Positions 16,270 to 25,416 of a DNA stretch of 64,000 nt are shown in pieces (the first letter of the stretch is position 1; every line of letters starts with the position of its first letter). This DNA is from Bacteroidota bacterium (GTDB taxonomy: Bacteria; Bacteroidota; Bacteroidia; Cytophagales; Cyclobacteriaceae). The notes under the pieces were generated by a model that was not told the DNA's origin, did not search any database, and worked only from the letters and a program-made list of their open reading frames with translations. The stretch covers positions 1 through 64,000 of the forward strand of contig JACPVX010000067.1 in the NCBI GenBank assembly GCA_016191555.1. Reading direction: 5' to 3'. The translations under genes and the position numbers were made by a program.

Positions 16270-18174
16270 TTAGTTTTTCTTTGATGTTGAATACTTTAAT
16301 CCGAAACCAAATTGGTACAAAGGGTCTTTGGAATCATAAGGCACATCTTCTTTTTGGTTGTGCACGGCTTCCATGGATGAAGGAAGTTCAAAAGGTAATT
16401 TTCCTTCAGGTTTTGCTTTCCCGAAAATTACATCGAGCAATGCTGCATCGCTGGCGCCAAAATTGACGAAGAGCCCTTTGGCTTCCTTACTAATTTCAGG
16501 AATCACCGCGGGGCGATCAAGATAAATATCTACGATGGTGGGAACCGTCTTTAATAACTGCACAATGCTGTCTTTTTGTGCACCTTTGAAATCCAAATCA
16601 CCATGATGGAAACCGAGAGCCAATGGATTTTTCGTCTCAACCGGAATCCACGGAGCTGACAATCGCAGAATCGCGAAATCAGCGTCTTCCGGCTTGCTCA
16701 CTACGGTACCGTATTTCGCAGCTACTTTTGGATCCACATTCTTGACATAGATTTTCAATTTACCCGAAGCCAACGGCAACACATTTTTATCGTTCTTCAA
16801 TAAGGTGAATGATCTGCGCTGTGTAACCTCGCCTAACTTTTTCCACTCTGCCTTGCCCACCGTTTGAGTGGCTTTCTCAACATCTACATACGGATTGTCG
16901 AACAATCCCAATTCAAATTTTTGACGAAGTAAGCGCCTCACCGATTGATCAATTCGAGCTTCCGTAATTTTTCCCTCCTTCACCAGCTGCACAATTAACT
17001 CAGGTCGATTCTCACCTCCAAATTGATCACATCCGGCATCGATTACTTTCTTCACGCGATCCAATTCGCTCAGCGACTCCACACCCCACGCGCGTGCGGG
17101 CCATACAGCCACACCCATATTCACATCGGTAATCAATCCCCAGTCGGTGCAAACCACGCCATCGTATTTATACTTTTCGCGAAGCAACTTGGTGATCATA
17201 TCTTTGTTAAAACCAAAGCCCACATTCTCACTGCTTTGATCCATCGGAATTCCATAGTAAGGCATAATGGATGCTGTCTTGGCTTCGAACGCTGCTTCGA
17301 ACGGAATTAGGTGATAATTGAAATTATTGCCGGGATAGATTTGTCCTTTGTGAAACTCAAAGTGAGAATCAAGCCCTTCCTTTTGAGGGCCGCCTCCTGA
17401 GAAATGTTTGGTCATGGTAGCAACACTGTTCGCACCTAATTTCTCTCCTTGAAAACCAAGAATGTAAGCCTTTACCATTCGGGCGGAAAGTTTTGCATCT
17501 TCTCCGAAAGTTCCGCTAATGCGAGGCCAGCGAGGCTCGGTTGCTAAATCGGCCATAGGATGAAGTGCCACACGAATACCAACTGCCAAATACTCCTGCC
17601 GTGCAATGTCTCCAAATTGCCGCATCAGTTTTTCGTCATCAATGGCTGCAAAACCCAATTGCTCCGGCCATTGCGAAAACTCATTGGCCGCCATCGCGAA
17701 AATGTTGTTACTAAAATAATGCCGTGGATCAGACGCAATCGAAATCGGAATTCCGAGTCGGGAATTTTCTGCGGCCTTCTGCACGTTGTTATTCCAAATG
17801 GCAAGTGGTCGTGTAGGAGGCGCTGCCCAAATATTGACATGTGTAATTTTCTTTTCTTCTATCAGCTTATTCGCCTGTGGCATGCGCGCAAACATGCCCT
17901 TTCCGGGAACATCATCCAGTGAGCCATCGTCATTGATGCGCGTGCCGCTGATGAACATCATACCTGCCTTCTCTTCTAAATTCATCTGCGCAAGCAGGTC
18001 ATTGACTCTGGCTTCAATTGGTTGTGACGAATCTTCGTAAACATCCATCCGACCATTTTTATTCAGGTCGCGGTAATTGGGGAGTGTTGAAATAAGCCAA
18101 CTCATCAAAGTAAATGACCCTACTGCACCCATCAATAAGCCAACCAGTATTCTCAATTTTTGCTGCTTGTTCAT
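16270..18174 (-). CDS. Glycoside hydrolase family 3 enzyme
   Basis: A 634-residue exported glycosidase with an N-terminal signal/anchor (about 8-30). The GH3 N-terminal barrel carries KHFSGGG (256-262) and the expected nucleophile Asp344 in VVCTDWG. A second alpha/beta domain follows (about 430-630); there is no C-terminal fibronectin-like domain. The family splits beta-glucosides, beta-xylosides or N-acetylglucosaminides; which applies here is not decided. It heads an operon with the isomerase-like protein and faces a NUDIX-type regulator across a 80-bp intergenic region with a palindrome. Confidence 0.88.
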   Translation of the reverse strand: MNKQQKLRILVGLLMGAVGSFTLMSWLISTLPNYRDLNKNGRMDVYEDSSQPIEARVNDLLAQMNLEEKAGMMFISGTRINDDGSLDDVPGKGMFARMPQANKLIEEKKITHVNIWAAPPTRPLAIWNNNVQKAAENSRLGIPISIASDPRHYFSNNIFAMAANEFSQWPEQLGFAAIDDEKLMRQFGDIARQEYLAVGIRVALHPMADLATEPRWPRISGTFGEDAKLSARMVKAYILGFQGEKLGANSVATMTKHFSGGGPQKEGLDSHFEFHKGQIYPGNNFNYHLIPFEAAFEAKTASIMPYYGIPMDQSSENVGFGFNKDMITKLLREKYKYDGVVCTDWGLITDVNMGVAVWPARAWGVESLSELDRVKKVIDAGCDQFGGENRPELIVQLVKEGKITEARIDQSVRRLLRQKFELGLFDNPYVDVEKATQTVGKAEWKKLGEVTQRRSFTLLKNDKNVLPLASGKLKIYVKNVDPKVAAKYGTVVSKPEDADFAILRLSAPWIPVETKNPLALGFHHGDLDFKGAQKDSIVQLLKTVPTIVDIYLDRPAVIPEISKEAKGLFVNFGASDAALLDVIFGKAKPEGKLPFELPSSMEAVHNQKEDVPYDSKDPLYQFGFGLKYSTSKKN

Positions 18175-18180
18175 GTTGTT

Positions 18181-18201
18181 ATTGTGTTAATTGTACACAA
18201 T
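18181..18201. promoter_or_regulatory. Perfect inverted repeat, candidate operator of the NUDIX-type regulator
   Basis: ATTGTGT, seven bases, then ACACAAT: perfect 7-bp arms with a 7-base spacer, between the divergent GH3 gene (start 18174) and the regulator (start 18255). It begins only 7 bp ahead of the GH3 start codon, so binding there could block GH3 expression. Confidence 0.55.
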
Positions 18202-18254
18202 GATAAGAAAATTTGAGAATATTAAAATAGCCGATCCTTCTTTATATTGCCGAT

Positions 18255-19025
18255 ATGAACAAAGATCCCTACTCACTATCCGCCGAAGAATTCTACGCAC
18301 GTGGTGATTCGTATTTCTTACCTCACATTTCGATTGACTGCGTCATCTTTGGATTTCATGATAATCAGCTAAAGGTGCTTTTATTGGAATGGAAAGATTC
18401 GTTGAGGTGGAGTCTTCCGGGTGGATTTATTTTAAAGGATGAAGACATAGATCAAGCTGCGACCACCATTCTATTAAAAAGAACGGGGTTAGAAAAAATT
18501 CATCTGCATCAATTTCATACGTTTGGAGACCCCAATCGTGACCGAAAAAAACATGGGATTAACCCTCCGAAAGGGAGTAATCCCAAAAGTTGGATCATGG
18601 ATCGCTTTATCACCATTGGATATTGGGCATTGGTAGAGCATTCGAAAGTTACTCCTTCCCCGGATTCATTTTCGCGGTCTTGTAGTTGGTGCGAAGTTTC
18701 AGAAGTTCCAGACCTTATCTTAGATCACAATCTTATCATCGACAAAGCACTCGAATCATTGCGCTTGCAACTGAATGATTATCCGGTGGGTTTTAACCTA
18801 TTACCGACTAAGTTTACGATGCCCGAATTGCAAAGTTTGTACGAAACAATTCTTGGTGAAAAACTGGATAGACGGAATTTTCAAAAGAAGATGCTTTCAC
18901 TTGGCGTCCTCACCCGGCTCAATGAACAAAAACAAGGAGGTGCACATAAGGCACCGTTTCTCTATAAATTCGATAAGAAGAAATATCAAATGGCCTTGAA
19001 GCGAGGTCTGTCTTTTGGAATTTGA
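18255..19025 (+). CDS. NUDIX-domain transcriptional regulator (NrtR/AraR type)
   Basis: A 256-residue protein: NUDIX fold in the N-terminal half (about 20-150) and a winged-helix DNA-binding region in the C-terminal part (about 165-250, including RRNFQKKMLSLGVL). The NUDIX box keeps G57, E63 and GL (78-79), but the catalytic REuxEE positions read TILLKR. Pyrophosphohydrolase activity is therefore probably lost, as in regulatory NUDIX proteins of the NrtR/AraR group that sense a ligand. It is divergent from the GH3/isomerase operon and the palindrome lies between them, so it is likely their sugar-responsive regulator (inference). Confidence 0.85.
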   Translation: MNKDPYSLSAEEFYARGDSYFLPHISIDCVIFGFHDNQLKVLLLEWKDSLRWSLPGGFILKDEDIDQAATTILLKRTGLEKIHLHQFHTFGDPNRDRKKHGINPPKGSNPKSWIMDRFITIGYWALVEHSKVTPSPDSFSRSCSWCEVSEVPDLILDHNLIIDKALESLRLQLNDYPVGFNLLPTKFTMPELQSLYETILGEKLDRRNFQKKMLSLGVLTRLNEQKQGGAHKAPFLYKFDKKKYQMALKRGLSFGI

Positions 19026-19035
19026 AGCATAAAAA

Positions 19036-19066
19036 AAAGAGTCTGACAATCGCCAGACTCTTTTTT
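19036..19066 (+). terminator. Rho-independent terminator between convergent genes
   Basis: AAGAGTCTG and CAGACTCTT flank the loop ACAATCGC, with A runs before and T runs after. It serves the NUDIX regulator on + and probably also the DUF6588 gene on -. Confidence 0.88.
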
Positions 19067-19083
19067 AGAGGATATCTCAAATA

Positions 19084-20097
19084 TTATCTCACATTGAATC
19101 CAAAGCCAACACTCAGTGAATTGTACTTTTGAATGGTGTAGTCTCCATGGAAAGTAAAGATGGCAAACTTCAGGCGTAAGCCGGCAGTTAAGCGGGCGCC
19201 CGATGGGCTTGCACTAATGTCGATGGGATCAACGAGCGTAGTAGTGTTGGAAGTGTAGGTGCCTTTTACGGCTAATGAAGAGCTATTGAAATTGTATCCT
19301 ACAGCTCCATAAAGCGTAAGTACAGATATCTTCTTTGATATGAGGCCTTGTAAGGTCATGGCTGTTGTTTCTAAGATTGCCTTTTTTCCAGGATCATTGG
19401 AATCAAGCGATACATCCATCTTTAGTGAAGTGTAACCGAAGAAACCTGACAGATCAAAAGGTAACGACTTTACGCCTGGTATGTACTGCTTCACATCATG
19501 CATGATACCAAAACCAAACATGTTTACGGAACCGCCATTACCAATTTTTGTACTTGGAAAGAAACGCAATTTCAAATCTGTGCCTTTTGGCAAACCAACA
19601 CCGAGTTGCACCATCGCCATGGGAGCAGCATTTCCTACCACAGGAATATCTAAGTTTAATCCTGGGGCGCCATCTACTGGAGCTCCTGTAGGAATTCCAT
19701 TTACATAGCCTTGATACTTAGGCATTACATCATCACCGAAAATAGTAGGTACTTCTGCAGAGCCAGTTGGTGAAACTGTAGTTGAACCAATCGAAGCTAA
19801 CTTTACATTCGTTAAGCTGGCGTTGTTGACAGTGTATTTCAAATCTGAACTGGATAAGAAAATAGGAGACGCGGTGATAGTCAAGTCAAAGCCAAATAAC
19901 TTGTGCGGAGCAGCAGTATTGTACCAGCCTTGATTCAAGCCATAGCTGAGGGCATTTAAAGCCGGTGTAGCGTATCCGCTTACTAAATAACTGGCATCTG
20001 CTTTTGTTCCTTTGATCAACGCATCAATGTCATCTTGCGCAAAGGCAGAAATGCTTACTATCATTAACAAAAGACTTAGTATTTTTTTCATAGTCAT
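19084..20097 (-). CDS. DUF6588 family outer-membrane beta-barrel protein
   Basis: A 337-residue exported protein with signal peptide 1-20 (cleavage after SAFA), then DDIDALIKGTKADASYLVSGY, the usual start of the DUF6588 family. The rest is rich in alternating strands and ends in an arginine-terminated strand (VGFGFNVR), pointing to an outer-membrane barrel. Role unknown. It is divergent from waaA, with a 106-bp AT-rich gap. Confidence 0.75.
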   Translation of the reverse strand: MTMKKILSLLLMIVSISAFAQDDIDALIKGTKADASYLVSGYATPALNALSYGLNQGWYNTAAPHKLFGFDLTITASPIFLSSSDLKYTVNNASLTNVKLASIGSTTVSPTGSAEVPTIFGDDVMPKYQGYVNGIPTGAPVDGAPGLNLDIPVVGNAAPMAMVQLGVGLPKGTDLKLRFFPSTKIGNGGSVNMFGFGIMHDVKQYIPGVKSLPFDLSGFFGYTSLKMDVSLDSNDPGKKAILETTAMTLQGLISKKISVLTLYGAVGYNFNSSSLAVKGTYTSNTTTLVDPIDISASPSGARLTAGLRLKFAIFTFHGDYTIQKYNSLSVGFGFNVR

Positions 20098-20203
20098 GGG
20101 TTTCGTTTTTAATTGTGATTCAAGTAGGATTTTACGATTTATAATTAGTCCATTAATTCAAAATAAATCAATTTTTACCAATAATTTGCATGCCGTTTTC
20201 AAT

Positions 20204-21451
20204 ATGAGTCGATTCGTCTACAACCTTTCTATTCACGTATTAGCGGTTATCTACACATTGGCAGCGATGCTTAATGCAAAAGCCCGGCTATTTGTAAGCG
20301 GGCGAAGAAATCTTTTTACTAAACTAACCGATAAATTTAAAGATAATAAGGCTCCGGTAATTTGGGTGCACAGCGCATCACTGGGAGAATTTGAGCAAGG
20401 TCGGCCTATTATCGAAGCGATGAAGGTCAAATTTCCCAACCATAAAATACTGCTCACTTTCTTTTCTCCATCTGGCTATGAAAATAAAAAGAACTACGAA
20501 CATGCGGATTTTATTTTCTATTTGCCGTGGGATACACCGGCTAATGCCAGACGATTTGTAGCCATTACTAAACCAGTGCTGGCTATCTTCATCAAATATG
20601 AATTTTGGTATAATTATTCTCAAGCCCTTAAAGACAAATCGGTACCGCTGATCTCAGCGTCATGTATCCTACGACCTGATCAGGCATTCTTTAAATGGTA
20701 TGGCACTGTTTTCCGTAAGACGTTATGTAATTTTCATTACTTCTTTACACAGAATATCGAAACACAGGAGTTATTGAAGAAATTAAATCTTCCTTCCACG
20801 GTTGCAGGTGATACTCGCTTTGATCGTGTGCACCAGATTACGCAATCAGGTGCAGCGATTGAAATTGCCAGCCAGTTTAAGAATAATCAAAAAGTGTTGG
20901 TAGCAGGAAGTTGTTGGAAAGATGATATGGATGTATTGAGTCCATTTATCAACGACCATCATCAGCAATTAAAATTCATCATCGCTCCACACGAAATATC
21001 CGAATCCTTTATTGCCTATATTGAAAAAACGATTTCGGCCAAAAGCATTCGTTATTCGCAAGTAAAAGAAGGTATGGAAGGTTATGACGTTCTAATCATT
21101 GATAACATTGGTATGTTATCGCGATTGTATCGCTACGGAGAATTTGCCTATGTGGGAGGAGCTTTTGGTGACGGGCTGCATAATATTCTGGAAGCTGCCT
21201 GCTACGGATTACCGATCTTTTTTGGCAACAAGAATTACAAGAAATTTCAAGAAGCCACCGATCTGATTATGCGTGGTGGTGCGTTTGAAGTAAGCGGCTA
21301 TACCGAGCTGCGACAAAAATATGAATCACTCAACAACCGTCCAGAGAATTTCCTTTTGGCGTGTGAAGTCACTCGGGCTTATGTGGATGAGAACTTAGGC
21401 GCTACCAAAAAAATCATCGACTACTGTTCTAAATTAATCGAGGGCTCATGA
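20204..21451 (+). CDS. waaA: 3-deoxy-D-manno-octulosonic acid transferase WaaA/KdtA
   Basis: Adds Kdo to lipid IVA at the inner membrane. I place the start at 20204 (MSRFVYNLS), giving 415 residues, normal for the family, with a membrane-anchoring first helix (5-24); upstream in-frame codons read through the divergent gene's start region. The catalytic acid is expected at Glu62 in ASLGEFEQG; the C-terminal GT-B half shows GGAFGDGLHN and the late EAACYGLPI. It overlaps rsgA by 4 bp (ATGA). Confidence 0.94.
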   Translation: MSRFVYNLSIHVLAVIYTLAAMLNAKARLFVSGRRNLFTKLTDKFKDNKAPVIWVHSASLGEFEQGRPIIEAMKVKFPNHKILLTFFSPSGYENKKNYEHADFIFYLPWDTPANARRFVAITKPVLAIFIKYEFWYNYSQALKDKSVPLISASCILRPDQAFFKWYGTVFRKTLCNFHYFFTQNIETQELLKKLNLPSTVAGDTRFDRVHQITQSGAAIEIASQFKNNQKVLVAGSCWKDDMDVLSPFINDHHQQLKFIIAPHEISESFIAYIEKTISAKSIRYSQVKEGMEGYDVLIIDNIGMLSRLYRYGEFAYVGGAFGDGLHNILEAACYGLPIFFGNKNYKKFQEATDLIMRGGAFEVSGYTELRQKYESLNNRPENFLLACEVTRAYVDENLGATKKIIDYCSKLIEGS

Positions 21452-22362
21452 AAGGAACGGTACTAAAGTCGACAGGTTCATGGTATGATGTGCGAATCGA
21501 AACCGGTACCATCATGCGCTGTCGCATCAAAGGAAAGATTCGTTTAGATGATATCAAAGAAACAAACCCGGTAGCAGTGGGCGATTATGTAGAAGTGGAA
21601 GAAGAAGGCGTGAATGGAGTCATCCATGAGTTACTCCCTCGGAAAAATCATCTATTGCGTCAAGCAGTAAAAAAAAGCAGTCACTCGCACATTCTGGCTG
21701 CTAACATTGATCAGGCTATGTTGGTGGTTACCTTAAAGCAACCCCGCACTTCTCTGGGCTTTATTGATCGCTTCATTATTTCAGCAGAAGCCTATCGCAT
21801 TCCGCAAATCATCATTTTCAACAAAGCGGATTTATTGAGTGAGGAAGGAAAGGAAGAGACCGAAGAATTGATTTCGCTCTACCGACCTTTAGGAATTCAT
21901 TCCATTAGCCTTTCAGCATTGAGCGATAACATGGACGAAATTCAAAAGCTGCTGAACGGAAAAATTACATTGATGGCTGGGCATTCAGGTGTGGGGAAAT
22001 CAACCCTGCTTAATAAAATATCACCAACTCTTGATCGTGCAACCGGTTCAATTTCTGACTTCTCGCAAAAGGGAACACACACCACCACATTTGCCGAGAT
22101 GTTTGCATTGGATGAAACCACTTCCATTATCGACACACCAGGTGTAAAGGAATGGGGACTTGTTGACATGACTCCTCAGGAGATCTCCGACTATTTTGTG
22201 GAAATGCGTGAAGTGCGGCTTGGTTGTAAGTTTGGCTCGAAATGTCTGCACTTACAAGAACCAGGTTGTGCCATTCACGCAGCGGTTGAAAGAGGAAGCA
22301 TTTCTGAAAGCCGCTTTGCCAGCTACATTAGCATGGTGACAGGCGAAGACAACCGAAAATAA
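21448..22362 (+). CDS. rsgA: Ribosome small-subunit-dependent GTPase RsgA
   Basis: Circularly permuted GTPase acting in 30S maturation. The 304-residue protein has an OB fold at the N-terminus, then G4 NKAD (125-128), G1 GHSGVGKST (178-186) and G3 DTPG (229-232) in the permuted order, and a zinc finger with Cys260, Cys266, His268 and Cys274. The start overlaps waaA (ATGA). Its end overlaps the convergent glycosyltransferase gene by 40 bp. Confidence 0.96.
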   Translation: MKGTVLKSTGSWYDVRIETGTIMRCRIKGKIRLDDIKETNPVAVGDYVEVEEEGVNGVIHELLPRKNHLLRQAVKKSSHSHILAANIDQAMLVVTLKQPRTSLGFIDRFIISAEAYRIPQIIIFNKADLLSEEGKEETEELISLYRPLGIHSISLSALSDNMDEIQKLLNGKITLMAGHSGVGKSTLLNKISPTLDRATGSISDFSQKGTHTTTFAEMFALDETTSIIDTPGVKEWGLVDMTPQEISDYFVEMREVRLGCKFGSKCLHLQEPGCAIHAAVERGSISESRFASYISMVTGEDNRK

Positions 22363-23192
22363 AGTCGCGCAAAAGCAATTGCCAACGAAAAATGAAGCGA
22401 CTGAAGCGATATCCGGAATTCGTAGCGCAGCCTTGCTTTCAATGCACGGTGTTCATTCTTCGTGCGATTCATGGAAGCTATCTTTTCGCAGACCTTCAGT
22501 GTAGACCAACGCTGTGGGCTGCCTCGTTTAAATTGGTTGTCCGACATTGATCCGGCAACGACTCTTTTTCTAACGAGTGGGATTGGTGAATAGCAAAATA
22601 AAAATTGACGTGAAGCGCGCATCAAGAAATCAAAATCTTCGTACGCCAGATTTTCATCATAACCAGCGATTGCCTGAATTACATCCTTTCGAAACATTAA
22701 CGTTGGCGACAACACAAAATACCGATTGATCAATTCCTGATAGATGTCTCCTTGAGGAATGGTATGATGGGAGAACCGATCGGAGTGTTTACGAATTAAT
22801 TGACCCTTTTCTGAAATCATCTCAGCATCCGAAAAATGAACGCTGTAATCACCACCTAATTCATTGGTTAATCGTATTCCCTCCTCCACCCGGTTTGGTA
22901 GTAATGCATCATCGCCTGCCAAATCAATCAACCACTCGCCTTTCGCTAAGGCCACAGCTTCGTTCAATGTTTTAGTGTAACCCTGATTACCCGAATGCTT
23001 CACAAAAATAACATCGCTCCTACCCTCCAAACATTGAGCAATTACCTGAACACTCGCATCCGTACTTCCATCATCAATCACAATCAATTGAATGGGGCTA
23101 TAGGTTTGATTAAATACCGACTGAATTGCTTCTGTCACAAAACGTGCGTGGTTGTAGCAAAGGCACATTACAGTAACCAACGGCTGTTTCAT
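22323..23192 (-). CDS. Family 2 glycosyltransferase
   Basis: A 289-residue GT-A fold enzyme. It opens with VTVMCLCYNHARFVTEAI and has IDDGSTD (about 36-42) for nucleotide-sugar binding and the DxD-like AGDDALLP near residue 95. No membrane helices beyond a weak C-terminal hydrophobic patch. It probably adds a sugar to a surface glycan. It starts 4 bp inside the preceding GNAT-like gene (ATGA), so the two are coupled. Confidence 0.88.
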   Translation of the reverse strand: MKQPLVTVMCLCYNHARFVTEAIQSVFNQTYSPIQLIVIDDGSTDASVQVIAQCLEGRSDVIFVKHSGNQGYTKTLNEAVALAKGEWLIDLAGDDALLPNRVEEGIRLTNELGGDYSVHFSDAEMISEKGQLIRKHSDRFSHHTIPQGDIYQELINRYFVLSPTLMFRKDVIQAIAGYDENLAYEDFDFLMRASRQFLFCYSPIPLVRKRVVAGSMSDNQFKRGSPQRWSTLKVCEKIASMNRTKNEHRALKARLRYEFRISLQSLHFSLAIAFARLYFRLSSPVTMLM

Positions 23193-24115
23193 TCCAGATT
23201 TTTAGTAAATGAATACTTAGCCGAAGATTTTCCTCCCACGCTTTTCTTAAAATGAAGCAGGGATGGATTGAGTTTACCATCCGCTTGCGAAGTTCCCAGA
23301 TCGATCAGTTGAATTGCATGATCCTTTGCGAATTGATAAATTCCGTGCAAGAGCATTGTTACCGGACTTAGCTTATCAAACTTTGCTTCATGCGCATAGT
23401 AGAACGTGTACAAAATTGTTTTGCTGACACGAATGCAAATAGCTGCCGCTGCGAATCGGCCAGCTTCCTCCACCGTAAAAAGAAGAAAGTCATCCGGTAA
23501 AAGATGGACGGTCTGCTGCATCTGATTCCAATCCATCGAAAGTTGATAACCTTTGGCAAGGCGTGAATCTGAAATGAATGAATAAATCCGCTCCAGTTCA
23601 TTGTGTTCGTGGTGAACAAAAGAAAAGCGAACCAAACATTTTTTAAGTTTTTGTTTTTTAGAAACTGTGAGTTTGCTTTCAAACGATTCGCCATTTACAA
23701 ATAATACACTAGAAGTTTCTTCGCTACAGACAAACCGATTTATGGTTAATAACTTCTTAACCATCCGAATCGTCTCTGTTGCATAAGCTAATGGATAGCA
23801 CTTGATCTTGATGGTTTTACATCCGCGAGTTAATAAGTTGGTCTGAATAAAATCGAGCCAGCGATCGAGTTCTTGTTCGTTCCATTCTTGCAAGAATTCA
23901 AAGGAACCAAATGGTGCTTTAAATGGGCTAGTAGCTATGCCTTCGTATAGGTGAAAGTAGATGACTCCACACACCGCACCATTGCGTTCGGCCTTGTAGC
24001 ATAACCAAGCATGCTCATCCTGCAAAAGCAAGTGGGTTTTTCGGTTAAATAAAAAAGTCCCATAATCGGGACTCCGTTGTTCTACCGGTTCAACTACAAA
24101 ATTCAGCTTATCCAA
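23189..24115 (-). CDS. FemAB-like GNAT acyltransferase
   Basis: A 308-residue protein with two GNAT-like halves. The N-terminal part contains AWLCYKAERNGAVCGVIYF; the C-terminal part contains FAAAAICIRVSKTILYTFYYAHEAKFDKLSP and IDLGTSQADG, a pattern of FemAB-like proteins that attach acyl or aminoacyl groups to cell-surface polymers. It lies upstream of and overlaps the GT2 gene, so a role in surface-glycan modification is plausible but not shown. Confidence 0.7.
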   Translation of the reverse strand: MDKLNFVVEPVEQRSPDYGTFLFNRKTHLLLQDEHAWLCYKAERNGAVCGVIYFHLYEGIATSPFKAPFGSFEFLQEWNEQELDRWLDFIQTNLLTRGCKTIKIKCYPLAYATETIRMVKKLLTINRFVCSEETSSVLFVNGESFESKLTVSKKQKLKKCLVRFSFVHHEHNELERIYSFISDSRLAKGYQLSMDWNQMQQTVHLLPDDFLLFTVEEAGRFAAAAICIRVSKTILYTFYYAHEAKFDKLSPVTMLLHGIYQFAKDHAIQLIDLGTSQADGKLNPSLLHFKKSVGGKSSAKYSFTKNLE

Positions 24116-24117
24116 AA

Positions 24118-24597
24118 TTAATAAGGGATACCGATTTTCTTAAAGATAAAGTGCATCAGCCACGCAGGACCGATCATCAAAAATTGTACATCCTTAAAAA
24201 AGGAAGGTTTCTTTCCCTCTACTTTATGTCCGTAAAACTGACCGATCCAAGCAAGCACAAATACAGCGAGGCACACTGCCCACAGCGGGGCGATGTTGGC
24301 CATCAAAATTTGTCGTATCAGGAACAGACACAATGTACCAAACAAAAGCATTCCGATGGCCAATGGTATGGACAAGGTAATGTAATAAAGCAGTGCTAAG
24401 AACAATAGAATAGCAGCCCAGTTGGCAAACCAACTGCCTTCGCCAAAAACGGAAACAAGAAACCCAGAAGGAATGGAACCTATCAAGCCGACAATGCTGA
24501 AGAAGATAAGTGGAACGCAAATCCAATGGATCATTTTGTTGGTTGCATTCTGGTGGCTTTCGCCATATTCGGAAAGGAGCGCATCGATTTTTCGCAT
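24118..24597 (-). CDS. DUF962 / Mpo1-like membrane protein
   Basis: A 159-residue membrane protein with about four hydrophobic helices. The N-terminus YGESHQNATNKMIHW with the conserved His pair is the DUF962 signature; related yeast Mpo1 is an iron-dependent dioxygenase of fatty-acid alpha-oxidation. Bacterial function is not established. It ends 2 bp from the next gene on the same strand. Confidence 0.82.
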   Translation of the reverse strand: MRKIDALLSEYGESHQNATNKMIHWICVPLIFFSIVGLIGSIPSGFLVSVFGEGSWFANWAAILLFLALLYYITLSIPLAIGMLLFGTLCLFLIRQILMANIAPLWAVCLAVFVLAWIGQFYGHKVEGKKPSFFKDVQFLMIGPAWLMHFIFKKIGIPY

Positions 24598-24648
24598 AAC
24601 TCAACAGGTTAGTTAGGTGATCAAATTTAATCGAAACAAATCAACTTC

Positions 24649-25167
24649 TCAAGCTTTGGTTCGCACCTTAGCCCATTCTTTAAATTGCCAATACACTACG
24701 CCTGTCGTAAGGTGGTTTCCTTTGATATCGTGAATTTTTACTTCACAAGGAACGACCACTGTATCTTGCGACTGCAAGGGTTTCACAATTTTCTCCTCCA
24801 TCCACTCTTTTGAAATCGTGAATTCTGCGGTTGCGTCCATTTTACCTTGATAGAGATAATTTACCTCCAATCGTTGTAAAATCATGCGATACTTTTTCAT
24901 GTCGAGGCTGCTCAGCAATAAAAAGCCGGTGGCAAATTCAGAGATCGTAGCTAACCCGCAGGCGTGCAATCCCTTAATGTGATTGAAGTTTCTACGCTTA
25001 TATGGCATAATGGTCTTCAGCCGATAGTCGGCAATTTCTACAATCTTAAAGCCATGGGGCTTATTGAAAGGAACCATCCGGTAAAGCGCCCAGTTGAGGA
25101 GCTTTAAATAAAAAGCTGAATGTTTTGCTTTTTCGACTATTTTGGCGGGATCAAACATGTTTACCAT
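24649..25167 (-). CDS. DUF4442 hot-dog-fold thioesterase-like protein
   Basis: A 172-residue protein with the hot-dog layout of DUF4442: a helical N-terminus, then KTIMPYKRRNFNHIKGLHACGLATISEFATG carrying the central helix, followed by strands. Probably acyl-CoA thioesterase-like, with no catalytic assignment. Same strand as the DUF962 gene, 51 bp apart. Confidence 0.7.
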   Translation of the reverse strand: MVNMFDPAKIVEKAKHSAFYLKLLNWALYRMVPFNKPHGFKIVEIADYRLKTIMPYKRRNFNHIKGLHACGLATISEFATGFLLLSSLDMKKYRMILQRLEVNYLYQGKMDATAEFTISKEWMEEKIVKPLQSQDTVVVPCEVKIHDIKGNHLTTGVVYWQFKEWAKVRTKA

Positions 25168-25416
25168 TCCATTTATCTACTTCGATTTACGATTTTAGCC
25201 CCATAATCGCATCACGCATGAAAGAAAATATTGGGTAGACACAAACTGACTTAAACAACAATGGTCATCTGACTAACCTAAAAAACGCACCGTGACGCTA
25301 AGATTATGATCACCACTTGCTATTTAGAACTTACCCGTCAATTTTCTTTTCCTGATTATAGTGCCTTGTACCCGACCGAACAATTAGTACCTTGAGACCA
25401 CAAAAAAGATAAGTTC

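Noticed and set aside
20012-20203. Longer N-terminus of WaaA starting at 20012
   Set aside because: It would run through the start region of the divergent DUF6588 gene and add 64 residues that lack any family similarity.
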